Source: VRUE01 sp035693025
GTDB taxonomy: Bacteria; Actinomycetota; Thermoleophilia; Solirubrobacterales; 70-9
Assembly: GCA_035693025.1 (NCBI GenBank)
Contig: DASSHI010000015.1
Span: forward strand, 5,324 to 69,323
Direction: 5' to 3'
Length of the DNA stretch: 64,000 nt
The position numbers and the translations under genes were made by a program. Shown in pieces: positions 8,224 through 15,689 of this stretch. How positions within the stretch are numbered: the stretch's first letter is position 1; each line of letters starts with the position of its first letter. The notes beneath the pieces were generated by a model that had not been told where the DNA came from, made no database searches, and saw only the letters and a list, made by a program, of their open reading frames with translations.

Positions 8224-9782
8224 TTTACGCCCAGTTCTGGGCAGATCCCCGGCTCGAGTGTTAGAAAATCATGCAGCAACGTCCCTTCGTTGAGGATGTC
8301 GTTTGCACGTTTCGAATCATTTCCCGGCTGCCAAGGAGGATCGGCGTTTGCCAACGTGATCACGCCGGCGAGAAGGCTTGCCATGACGAGGTCTGACTGC
8401 TGGTTGGGCATGCTCTCAGCGAAGTGGAAGTTGACCGGGAAGCCATCCGCCACCAAAAGGATCTTGCAGTCCGAGTTCTTGCGCGGGACATAGAGTGTTC
8501 CTACCGTGCCGAAGGGAGATGACACGCACAGTTGTTCGAGTGCCTCCTTGTCGAAGGCCACATCACGGGAGGTGAGACTGACCAGCACGCAATCCCGCTC
8601 AATACGCTCAAACGCGGCGGCCCCGACCGCTCCCGGTTCCGCGCACGAGAGTATGTACCGAGGCTGCACTTCGCCGATCAGTCCGGCCAAATCCTCGCTG
8701 ACCTGAAATCCGCGCTCCCGTGCGGCGACCAGCCTTGAGGGAGATGAGTCGGCGATCTGCACGTCAACGTTCTGCCTGCGCAGCAGCTCCGCTAGAGCCT
8801 CGCCGATGGTTCCGAATCCGACAACGACGGCACGGCGCCCGTCGAATTTCTCTGCTGGGAGCAAGCGTCTCAAGCTGGTCAAGGCGGCTTGTGCCACGCC
8901 CTGTGCCTCCACCGTTGCCTTTAGCTCGCTCTCGGCGACGCTGAACACCGGCATACGGTGCTCCCCTTCAAAGGGTCGCAGCTTCCAGATCCCGCTCTTG
9001 GTCTGCTCGACCGTCCCCTTGAACAGGTTCAGGAAGGGCTCAAAGGATTCATGTAGGCGAGGAAGGATGTAGCCGCCGTCGTCGACTATGAGGGTGGGAA
9101 CCCAGGTCTCTGTCCCGTGGTCGACCCGTGCTTTCTCGACTTTGCGGATGTGCTCGGTGATGCCCTCGTCTATTTCGGAATAGCGGTAGACGGAGACTCC
9201 AAGCCGGTCACGAATGTGAGCGTCTACTCGATGGGATAACCGATACCGGTACTCCTTGTCGATCACCGTCACCAGGTCTGGCTCGACTCCAAGCTGAACG
9301 GCCTTCTCGAGCAGAAGCACGAAATCGGTTTGGTGGTGAATCGTAAAGATCGCCGCGTGCCCAGTCAGCGGCTTGTCTCCGATCTCTTCGCCCACCCACG
9401 CGGGCGCGCGCGCTGCGACCGACGCCGTCAACGGCATGTCGTGAGCGAGCGCCTCAATCTCGAGCTTCGTAAAAGGCAGAGTGGAGAACAGGGCGGCGTG
9501 GAAGTCGCGGTCGCGGACGAGGCCTGAAACCGTCATCACGTATTCCGCTGGACGGCTGATTCGGTGTGGGCCGGGAAGCGCCACGGTAACGTCCAACCAC
9601 TCATCGTTTCTTTGCCAGCGGGAGACCCTCAGCGGGGACCGGCCGAGCTTGGATTCTTCGGAGCGCCATCCCTCGTCGTCCAGGCGCTGAGAGAGCATTG
9701 ACACGAGCTCCGTTACCTCCGGCGGCCTTCCACGAATGTGATGAGTCGCGCCAAAGGGTTGCGGATTTGGGGTCGGATTCAT
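8220..9782 (-). CDS. S-adenosyl-L-homocysteine hydrolase-like NAD-binding protein
   Basis: About 520 residues when started at the ATG at 9782; an upstream ATG at 9908 is in frame but would add 42 residues without homologous character. The central GTVEQTKSGIWKL and MPVFSVAESELKATVEAQG correspond to the EETTTGVxRL and NDSVTKxxxDN regions of AdoHcy hydrolase, and VVVGFGTIGEALAELL is the NAD-binding Rossmann loop. True AdoHcy hydrolases are more conserved at these sites, so this is a divergent paralogue whose reaction may differ. It is followed by the VOC gene and faces a SAM-dependent methyltransferase across a 200-base divergent region, suggesting a shared methylation-related pathway. Confidence 0.65.
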   Translation of the reverse strand: MNPTPNPQPFGATHHIRGRPPEVTELVSMLSQRLDDEGWRSEESKLGRSPLRVSRWQRNDEWLDVTVALPGPHRISRPAEYVMTVSGLVRDRDFHAALFSTLPFTKLEIEALAHDMPLTASVAARAPAWVGEEIGDKPLTGHAAIFTIHHQTDFVLLLEKAVQLGVEPDLVTVIDKEYRYRLSHRVDAHIRDRLGVSVYRYSEIDEGITEHIRKVEKARVDHGTETWVPTLIVDDGGYILPRLHESFEPFLNLFKGTVEQTKSGIWKLRPFEGEHRMPVFSVAESELKATVEAQGVAQAALTSLRRLLPAEKFDGRRAVVVGFGTIGEALAELLRRQNVDVQIADSSPSRLVAARERGFQVSEDLAGLIGEVQPRYILSCAEPGAVGAAAFERIERDCVLVSLTSRDVAFDKEALEQLCVSSPFGTVGTLYVPRKNSDCKILLVADGFPVNFHFAESMPNQQSDLVMASLLAGVITLANADPPWQPGNDSKRANDILNEGTLLHDFLTLEPGICPELGVN

Positions 9783-9981
9783 AGCCGTGCACCGCTGGCT
9801 CGGGGGGAGCGGCGGCATGGCCTCGAGAAGCCCCCACCCACCGAAATATGTCCGCAGTACGCAGGGTTCGAGCGTGAAGCGGACGGTCTCACGCGCCCCG
9901 ACGAGCAAAATCTCGGTAGCTTCACCGGGTGCGCTCCGTTCTGCTCCAACTACCAGTTAGGCGTCCTGGCGACGTGCCAGC
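9783..9981. promoter_or_regulatory. Divergent intergenic region
   Basis: About 200 bases between the AdoHcy hydrolase-like gene (minus) and the methyltransferase gene (plus). Both promoters should lie here. I see no clear -35/-10 pair or operator by eye. If the AdoHcy hydrolase-like protein starts at 9908 instead of 9782, the region shrinks to ~70 bases. Confidence 0.3.
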
Positions 9982-10848
9982 ATGGGCCACCGTGAAGGCT
10001 CTGTGCCGAATACGCTGGGTGATCTGATGGCTGGTTCTACGGCCGAGTCGCCGACAGAGCTGTTCGAGAACGAGGCGGTTCGCGATAAGTTTCTCGCTCA
10101 TTACGAGGATCTGCGTGGCAAGGTCCGGAGCGAGGTCGTGCGCCGGCATCTGGAGTCCATAGCGCTTATGGGGCGGTCGGCGAAGCCGCGCATCCTGGAT
10201 GTCGGATGCGGCGATGGTCGCGACGCGCTTTGGCTGGCCTGCAACGGCTTCGATGTGATCGCGATCGATCCGGCGTCGGCAATGCTCGAAGCCGCGAGGA
10301 ACAAACACGCCGAGGTCGACCCTGCCGGGTCGCTCGATTTCCATCAGGGCGACGTCGACTTCGCGCTTGACGAGTTCGGACCAGGCACATTCGATTTGGT
10401 GCTTTCGCACGGAGTCGCTATGTACCAGGACCGCCCAGCCGATTTCATCACCACCCACCTTCGTCTCCTGCGGCCTTTGGGCATCCTCTCCCTCTTGACG
10501 AAGAATGCGGACGCGCTGGCATTCCGAGCGGTTCGCGAGGCGACCGTGGACGAGGCGTTGATGCTCCTCGATGATTCGCAGAGCGTCGGTCATCTCGGTG
10601 TCACGACGGGAGCCCAGACGATCCAGTCGATTGCGGACATTGGCTTTGCGGCAGGCGCAACGGTGCGAAGTTGGGCGGGCGTCAGAGCTTTCACCGATTC
10701 TCCGACTGATCCGGTGTTGAAGGCGGACAGCGCGAAGGTGATCGAGCTGGAGTGGCGAGCGGCGCTGCGAGATCCATATCGTCAAGGTGCCGCCTTGCTT
10801 CACGTCCTGCTCATGCGGGGCGTGGATCTCAGCCTTCTGCCTGCATAG
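9982..10848 (+). CDS. Class I SAM-dependent methyltransferase
   Basis: Up to 288 residues; ATG at 10027 (MAGSTAESPTELFEN) is an equally plausible start and would remove 15 residues. Motif I is ILDVGCGDGRDALWLA (about residues 71-86), motif II VIAIDPASAMLEAA, and motif IV FDLVLSHGVAMY, all typical of Rossmann-fold methyltransferases. The tail with VRSWAGVRAFTD recalls the CmoM/SmtA group, which acts on tRNA or small molecules, but I would not assign a substrate. It stands divergent to an AdoHcy hydrolase-like gene, whose family removes the product AdoHcy. Confidence 0.8.
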   Translation: MGHREGSVPNTLGDLMAGSTAESPTELFENEAVRDKFLAHYEDLRGKVRSEVVRRHLESIALMGRSAKPRILDVGCGDGRDALWLACNGFDVIAIDPASAMLEAARNKHAEVDPAGSLDFHQGDVDFALDEFGPGTFDLVLSHGVAMYQDRPADFITTHLRLLRPLGILSLLTKNADALAFRAVREATVDEALMLLDDSQSVGHLGVTTGAQTIQSIADIGFAAGATVRSWAGVRAFTDSPTDPVLKADSAKVIELEWRAALRDPYRQGAALLHVLLMRGVDLSLLPA

Positions 10849-10860
10849 TCGGGCATCCAT

Positions 10861-10885
10861 AGCCCGCGCAGACTATACGCGGGCG
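10861..10885 (+). terminator. GC-rich stem-loop after the methyltransferase gene
   Basis: GCCCGCG (10862-10868) and CGCGGGC form a 7-bp stem around the loop CAGACTATA, 13 bases beyond the methyltransferase stop. No T-tract follows, so a Rho-independent terminator is only suggested. Confidence 0.3.
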
Positions 10886-11022
10886 TGCCTATAGAGGACT
10901 TATCCGGGTATCGTGAAGACCTTGACAGGGTGACCGCATTACCGTTCGAAGGTTGTCGAATGCACCTGCTGGGAGCGTGAGCAGGGGACGATGCTTATCG
11001 CCGCTCTACGAGCAGGAGGCGG

Positions 11023-11628
11023 ATGGCCCAGTTCGCGCATATGGCCTTTCTGAGCCTCGAGCACATGGCGCAGTGGGGCGAGGTGTTTACGGGGGTCGCG
11101 TCTCTGGTGATCGCCGGCGGGGTAGCGCTGGCATACCGCGACTACCGTCGGCAGGCGCAGGAGAGTCGGGTCGCGCTGCTGACGGGGATGAGTCGCTACG
11201 TGAACGAAGTGGCGATTCTGTTGGTCGAGCACCCGGAGATGGTGCCGTTCTTCCGCAACGGCGAGCCGCCGGACGACAATGACCGGCGGCAGGCCGAAGC
11301 GATCGCGATGGCACTCGCAAACGCTTTGGACCATGTCCTCTTTCGGCTGGGAAGTATCAAGGGGTCAAAGCAGGAGAAGGAAGCCTGGATTGAATATTGC
11401 AAGGATCTTAAGCAGAACAGCCCGGTAATGGTCGAGCTACTCGATGAACACAAGGAGTGGTACGGAGAGCCGCTGCGCAAGCAATTCGGGGGTGGACTGA
11501 GATGCTTTCCGGGCTCACCAGAGCGTGACTCCGTGACAATGTCTCGGAGTCGGCTACCAGCCGAGGACCCGCCGGATCGAAGTCCGACTCAGCATCGAGG
11601 GGCCAGTTCGATGCGGCAGTCGCGTTGA
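11023..11628 (+). CDS. Single-pass membrane protein of unknown function
   Basis: 201 residues from ATG at 11023, three bases after a good AGGAGG; a second ATG at 11041 would give more usual spacing. One hydrophobic helix near the N-terminus (VFTGVASLVIAGGVALAY) is followed by a basic stretch (RDYRRQAQESR) and a soluble helical domain ending near residue 160. This layout, a membrane anchor with a cytosolic domain rich in charged helices, recurs in DUF6082-like proteins, but I cannot confirm the family. The last ~45 residues are Arg/Ser/Pro-rich and look non-conserved, as if the frame had run into foreign sequence near the island boundary. Confidence 0.5.
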   Translation: MAQFAHMAFLSLEHMAQWGEVFTGVASLVIAGGVALAYRDYRRQAQESRVALLTGMSRYVNEVAILLVEHPEMVPFFRNGEPPDDNDRRQAEAIAMALANALDHVLFRLGSIKGSKQEKEAWIEYCKDLKQNSPVMVELLDEHKEWYGEPLRKQFGGGLRCFPGSPERDSVTMSRSRLPAEDPPDRSPTQHRGASSMRQSR

Positions 11629-11691
11629 CGCTCTGAGGGCCTGAGCGACTTCTTCCGCCAGGCCGGCTACGTCGAGGGGGCCGTCACCCTC

Positions 11692-11738
11692 GAATCTCGA
11701 TCCGGTGTCCTTTGAGGACTCCTGCCCCGTCGCTCCCG
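11692..11738 (+). repeat. Candidate distal attachment site of the tRNA-Asp island
   Basis: CCCGTCGCTCCCG at 11726-11738 is identical to 2093-2105, the last 13 bases of tRNA-Asp. The preceding TTTGAGGACTCCTGCC also resembles the tRNA T-arm sequence TTCGAGTCC with a gap. Directly before it, in-frame codons 11629-11715 read LSDFFRQAGYVEGAVTLE and stop, resembling a gene-end fragment. A tRNA 3'-end duplicate at the far side of an island is the usual scar of site-specific integration. Confidence 0.5.
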
Positions 11739-11758
11739 TATCGCGTAGTGCTTACCTC

Positions 11759-12169
11759 CTAGGGCCGTCGAAGCACCTTGACCTTGAAATTCGACCCCGC
11801 CGCTTTGGCTGTCCGGTGATCGCCGGTCACGACGAGTTCGACCTCGGGGTGTAGATCGGCTGTCGCCAGGATCAGGGCGTCCGGCATCCGCAGGGACCTG
11901 CGCTTGGAGCGAAGGTCCGCAGCTTTGTCAGCCACCCCGGCGTCGACGGGCAGAATCTCGGAAATGAGGTCGGAGAAGAAGCCTCGGACGCGCTTCTCGT
12001 CGTGGCGGCCGAGCCGTGCGCCGGTCAGCACCTCGGCGTAGGTGACGGCCGATGCGAACAGACGATCCTTGCCGAGGAGATCGCGGATCGCCTCGTCGGC
12101 GGCGTCATGGAGGGCGTCGCCGCGATCTAGGAAGGCGATGACCGCGTCGGAATCGAGGACTACCGCCAC
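11759..12169 (-). CDS. vapC: PIN-domain ribonuclease toxin, VapC family
   Basis: 136 residues from GTG at 12169. The PIN acidic residues are visible: VVLDSDAVIAFLD at the N-terminus (Asp6/Asp8), TYAEVLTGA (Glu of the second site), RMPDALILATA (Asp) and VTGDHRTA (Asp). VapC proteins cleave RNA, often initiator tRNA or rRNA, when freed from VapB. The gene overlaps the upstream antitoxin by ten bases, as usual for vapBC. It lies just outside the proposed island boundary at 11738. Confidence 0.85.
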   Translation of the reverse strand: MAVVLDSDAVIAFLDRGDALHDAADEAIRDLLGKDRLFASAVTYAEVLTGARLGRHDEKRVRGFFSDLISEILPVDAGVADKAADLRSKRRSLRMPDALILATADLHPEVELVVTGDHRTAKAAGSNFKVKVLRRP

Positions 12170-12399
12170 TCGTCGCGCAGTCCGTCTACGCGCTCGCGCA
12201 GATTGCCGCCGGTATCGAGGCAGCCGGAATAGCGATCGATCAGCTCGCCGACGCGCGTAAGGACGACGCGGCCCGCGCCCTCGGCTTCCACCCGCAGCGT
12301 GTCCCCGGCCTCGAAGCCCGCCTTGCGGAATGGGGCGGCGGGTATCGTCACCTGATGCTTGCTGGACACCCTGGTCTGGTTCTTTACCTTTTCAGCCAT
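12160..12399 (-). CDS. vapB: AbrB/MazE-type antitoxin (VapB)
   Basis: 79 residues from ATG at 12399. The N-terminal swapped-hairpin AbrB domain is recognisable: VSSKHQVTIPAAPFRKAGFE, then AGDTLRVEAEGAGRVVLTRV. Such antitoxins bind their own promoter through this domain and neutralise the toxin through the C-terminal tail (here RYSGCLDTGGNLRERVDGLR). It precedes and overlaps the PIN toxin gene. Autoregulation through sequences upstream of 12399 is expected from the family, not seen directly. Confidence 0.85.
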   Translation of the reverse strand: MAEKVKNQTRVSSKHQVTIPAAPFRKAGFEAGDTLRVEAEGAGRVVLTRVGELIDRYSGCLDTGGNLRERVDGLRDEWR

Positions 12400-12472
12400 A
12401 GGTAAAGGATACTCGATCCGAAGTAAGCGCGACGCGACCGGTTGCCCCTGGCGACCGGTCGCGTCGCTCAAT

Positions 12473-12495
12473 CCCCGAATCTCAATCCGGGGCGC
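12473..12495 (+). repeat. Short dispersed motif, copy 1 (CCCGAATCTCAATCCGG)
   Basis: The 17-mer CCCGAATCTCAATCCGG recurs at 14792-14808, in both cases followed within a few bases by GGCGCC; a related CGAATCTCGATCCGG begins the 11691 boundary sequence. Here it also forms a small hairpin CCCCG/CGGGG. Both copies are between genes. Function unknown. Confidence 0.4.
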
Positions 12496-12524
12496 CCTCG
12501 CCGGACTTCGGTCCGTCGCTCGCT

Positions 12525-13151
12525 CTAGCCCCGGCGGAATGGATCGACGTAGACGTCGTCGACCTGCCAATTGCCCGTCGAGTCGAGGGGGGTGAAGCGG
12601 ATTTCGATCGCGCTTGGGATCAACGTCCCGAGGATGGTCGAAAGGGTGAGCACGGTGGAAATCGGCTGGGTCGGCGCCCAGGTGGAACCGGCGCGGAGGG
12701 TGGCAGCCGTCTTGGTGTGCACCAGGCCGAGCAGCTTGTAGACGGCTTCCACGCGCAGTTGCGAGGAGGGGTCGCCGCTGTTGCGGGCGGTCAGCCGGAA
12801 CGACGGAGTGCCGATCGACATGCAGACCGGCGGGCTCACGGCCGAGCTGCCCGAGGGGAGGGACAGCGACCGGGAGTCCCCGGCATCGTTGAGGTAATAG
12901 CTCTCGTTTTCTTCGACGACCGCGGCGCCGTTGTTCAGCTGCCAGCCGGAGCCGCCGGCCTCGAAGCCGCCGTCGGGTGCGAGCACGTAGTTGTGCTGAT
13001 CTCCCCAGGGGCTGAACACGGTCTCTGCGCCGGAGTACGAGCACGCCTGTGCGGAGCCCGCGAAGACAGCCAGCGTCAGCAGTGCGGTGGACAGTAGGAC
13101 GGCGAGCCTGCTGCGGCTCGAGGCCGGAACCGGGTGAGATAGACGTGCCAT
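12525..13151 (-). CDS. Secreted protein of unknown function
   Basis: 208 residues from ATG at 13151, chosen because AAGGAGG lies 11 bases upstream; an in-frame ATG 30 bases further up lacks this. The N-terminus (RSRLAVLLSTALLTLAVFAGSAQA) is a signal peptide. The mature protein is Ser/Thr/Gly-rich and beta-predicted: DGGFEAGGSGWQLNNGAAVV at the start and GNWQVDDVYVDPF at the end, a layout seen in carbohydrate-binding-like jelly-roll modules of secreted actinobacterial proteins. It lacks catalytic motifs. Monocistronic by position. Confidence 0.65.
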   Translation of the reverse strand: MARLSHPVPASSRSRLAVLLSTALLTLAVFAGSAQACSYSGAETVFSPWGDQHNYVLAPDGGFEAGGSGWQLNNGAAVVEENESYYLNDAGDSRSLSLPSGSSAVSPPVCMSIGTPSFRLTARNSGDPSSQLRVEAVYKLLGLVHTKTAATLRAGSTWAPTQPISTVLTLSTILGTLIPSAIEIRFTPLDSTGNWQVDDVYVDPFRRG

Positions 13152-13470
13152 TTTAAGGGAAACCTCCTTGTCGCAGGCCAAAAAGCCTGGTCGTTAAAAC
13201 CAAGCTGGCAGTCGAGCCGTCTCAGGCTGAAACCCGAGATCTCCAACTTTGCGTCCCCGCCTCGCGACAGGTTTGCCCTTATTCAGCTGACTTATGTGTG
13301 CAGCCCGCGCATAATCGACCTGCATCCAGCCGACTTGAATAAGTTCATACGAATGGCTACTGAATTTTCGTATCCTCGTGCCTGGCGTGCGGATTTCGCC
13401 TTGCGGGAATCATCTGTTTGCATGATCAGTCGATGAACTGGTGCGGGTCGGCGAACGCCGGCCGCGTCAT
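13152..13470. promoter_or_regulatory. Divergent intergenic region with two inverted repeats
   Basis: About 320 bases, AT-richer than the surroundings, between the secreted-protein gene (minus) and the HD-GYP gene (plus). On the minus-strand leader, CAGGC/GCCTG (13174-13189) forms a hairpin with an A-rich loop just upstream of the ribosome-binding site. At 13347-13373, ATACGAA and TTCGTAT are perfect 7-base inverted repeats separated by 13 bases, a spacing compatible with an operator upstream of the HD-GYP gene. No gene is apparent. Confidence 0.4.
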
Positions 13471-14787
13471 ATGGCACTCGTCTCGCAGATAGAAGACGCC
13501 GAGCATCTCTTCGCCCGCGGCCGTGAGCGGGTGCGGCTGCGCGCGCACGGGGTCGAACGGCGGGTCGAGGCGATCCTCGCCTGCGGATTCCTCCTCGTCG
13601 CCCTGGAGATGCCGCTCCTCCTCTCGTCCCCCCGCGCTCTCGACGTGCCCACCCTGGCGATCCTGATCGGCGCGTACGTCGTCTGCAGCAGGGCGAAATT
13701 CGACATCGCCGACGGCCACACGGTCCCGACCCAGCTGGTCCTGGTGCCGATGCTCTTCCTCCTGCCGACCCCGGCCGTGCCGCTGGCCGTCGCCTGCGGC
13801 GACCTGCTCGGACGCGGATACGACTATGCCAGCGGCCATACGAGCATTCACCGCGCCTTCCACGCGCTGGGGGACTGCTGGTATGCCGTCGGCCCGGCGC
13901 TGGTCCTCGTCGCGGCCGGCGCCCAGGTCTTCTCCTGGAAGGAGTGGCCGGTCTATCTGGTCGCCCTGCTGGCCCAGTTCGCCTTCGACTTCGTCCCGGC
14001 GGCGATCCGCGAGCGCCTCGTCGACGGCGTCTCGATGCGCACCCTCAGCGGGCTGGTCGCGCCGGTCTACGCGCTGGACGGGGCGCTTGCTCCGATCGGC
14101 CTGATGGTGGCCTTCGCGGCGACCCAGGCCGGCGCGGCGGTGGCGCTCCTGATCCTCCCCCTGGCGACGGTGCTCGCCGTGCTCTCCCGCGAGCGCCAGG
14201 CCCGGGTCGACCAGGCGATCGAGTTGAGCAGCGCCTATCGCGGCACGGCGATGCTCCTGGGCGACGTGGTCGAGGCCGATGACGCCTATACCGGCAGCCA
14301 CAGTCGCGGCGTGGTCGAGCTCTCGCTGGCGGTGTCCGACCAGCTCGGACTCGACCACCGGCAACGCCGCAACGTCGAGTTCGCGGCCCTGCTGCACGAC
14401 GTCGGCAAGATCGCGGTGCCGAAGGAGATCATCAACAAGGCGGGACCGCTCGATCCGGAGGAGTGGCAGGTGATGTACCGCCACACGATCGAGGGAGAGG
14501 AGATGCTGAACCGGGTGGGCGGCGTGCTCTCCGAGGTCGGGCGCATCGTCCGCTCCTCGCACGAGCACTACGACGGCAGCGGCTACCCGGACGGCCTGGC
14601 CGGCGAGGAGATTCCGATCGAGGCCCGGATCGTCACCTGCTGCGATGCCTTCAGCGCGATGACCACCACCCGCTCCTACCGCAAGGCGATGCCGGTCGAG
14701 ACGGCCCTCGCGGAGCTGCGGGCTTGTGCGGGCACTCAGTTCGATCCCAGGGTCGCCGAGAGCCTGGCTGATATCTGCAGCACCTGA
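13471..14787 (+). CDS. Membrane-bound HD-GYP domain phosphodiesterase
   Basis: 438 residues from ATG at 13471 (GTG at 13441 is an in-frame alternative). The N-terminal ~240 residues carry several hydrophobic segments (ILACGFLLVALEMPLLL, LAILIGAYVVC, LVAPVYALDGALAPIGLMVA and others), a MASE-like membrane sensor. The C-terminal HD-GYP domain has ALLHDVGKIAVP (His309-Asp310), HEHYDGSGYPDGL with a GYP triad at ~371-373, and CDAFSAMTTTRSYR. HD-GYP enzymes hydrolyse cyclic di-GMP to pGpG or GMP. All core motifs are intact. It probably links an envelope or ligand signal to c-di-GMP level. Confidence 0.85.
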   Translation: MALVSQIEDAEHLFARGRERVRLRAHGVERRVEAILACGFLLVALEMPLLLSSPRALDVPTLAILIGAYVVCSRAKFDIADGHTVPTQLVLVPMLFLLPTPAVPLAVACGDLLGRGYDYASGHTSIHRAFHALGDCWYAVGPALVLVAAGAQVFSWKEWPVYLVALLAQFAFDFVPAAIRERLVDGVSMRTLSGLVAPVYALDGALAPIGLMVAFAATQAGAAVALLILPLATVLAVLSRERQARVDQAIELSSAYRGTAMLLGDVVEADDAYTGSHSRGVVELSLAVSDQLGLDHRQRRNVEFAALLHDVGKIAVPKEIINKAGPLDPEEWQVMYRHTIEGEEMLNRVGGVLSEVGRIVRSSHEHYDGSGYPDGLAGEEIPIEARIVTCCDAFSAMTTTRSYRKAMPVETALAELRACAGTQFDPRVAESLADICST

Positions 14788-14791
14788 CGGT

Positions 14792-14815
14792 CCCGAATCT
14801 CAATCCGGTCGGCGC
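14792..14815 (+). repeat. Short dispersed motif, copy 2 (CCCGAATCTCAATCCGG)
   Basis: Identical 17-base core to 12474-12490, between the stop of the HD-GYP gene and the start of the hydrolase gene, again followed by GGCGCC. Confidence 0.4.
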
Positions 14816-14834
14816 CGCAGGGTACGGTTTCTCG

Positions 14835-15689
14835 ATGGCTGGACAGCGACATCTTGCCCTGGGCTCGGACGGGCCTGCCGCCGGCGTGCCGGGGGACGTT
14901 TGGGGCATTCGGATAAACGCCACCAGGCGCGGCGCGGCGCGGCAGGGCGGCGACCTGCCGATAGTCGTGCTGCACGGCTGGGGCGCGCACCTCGCCGCGG
15001 TCGAGCCGATCCTGGCAGCCCTGGAGGGGGAGACCGAAGTGCTGGCCTTGGACCTGCCGGGATTCGGAGATTCGGCGGATCCGCCGGAGGCTTGGGACTC
15101 GGAGGACTATGCGCGCATCGTGGTCGAGTGGCTCGCCCAGGCCGGGGTCGGGCGCTGCCACCTGATCGGGCACTCGTTCGGGGGGCGGGTCGCGATCTGC
15201 CTCGCCGCGCAACATCCCGAGCTGGTCGAACGGCTGATCCTCTGCGACGCCGCGGGGCTGCGGCCCAAACGCGGCTGGCGGTATCGCTACCGCGTCGCAC
15301 TGGCCAAGCTCGGGCGCCTGCTGGGGCTCTTCGGCCCAGCCGGGAAACGCCTGCAGGAGCGGATCCGCTCGCGTGTCGCCTCCTCCGACTACCTGAACGC
15401 CTCGCCGGCGATGCGGGAGACCTTTCGACGGATCGTCGGCGAGGACCTCGAACCACATCTGCCCCACATCTCCGCCCCATGCCTGCTCGTCTGGGGCAGC
15501 GCCGACGAGGACACCCCGCTGTGGATGGGACGGCGCATGGAGGAGCTCGTTCCCGACGCGGCGATGGTCGTCTTCGAGGGTGCCGGGCACTACTCATATG
15601 CGAACGAGCCCGGGCGCTTCGCCCAGCTGAGTCGCCACTTCCTCTGTGAGCAGCCGCGCCAGGTCGCGAGCGGGCAGGAGTCCGCGTGA
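14835..15689 (+). CDS. Alpha/beta-fold hydrolase
   Basis: 284 residues. Typical alpha/beta-hydrolase layout: oxyanion-hole VVLHGWGAH (residues ~45-53), nucleophile elbow LIGHSFGGRVA with catalytic Ser in GHSFGG (~116), acid in VWGSADEDTP and the final catalytic His in GAGHYSY. These proteins cleave esters, amides or related bonds; the substrate is unknown. The stop overlaps the GTG start of the MurF-like ligase gene (GTGA), so it belongs to the cell-wall precursor operon and may act on a wall or lipid-linked substrate, which is inference from position only. Confidence 0.85.
   Translation: MAGQRHLALGSDGPAAGVPGDVWGIRINATRRGAARQGGDLPIVVLHGWGAHLAAVEPILAALEGETEVLALDLPGFGDSADPPEAWDSEDYARIVVEWLAQAGVGRCHLIGHSFGGRVAICLAAQHPELVERLILCDAAGLRPKRGWRYRYRVALAKLGRLLGLFGPAGKRLQERIRSRVASSDYLNASPAMRETFRRIVGEDLEPHLPHISAPCLLVWGSADEDTPLWMGRRMEELVPDAAMVVFEGAGHYSYANEPGRFAQLSRHFLCEQPRQVASGQESA

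Noticed and set aside
9783..9908. Longer N-terminus for the AdoHcy hydrolase-like protein
   Set aside because: The extra 42 residues look non-conserved and the MNPTPNPQ start fits better, although neither start has a strong ribosome-binding site; kept as an alternative in the entry.
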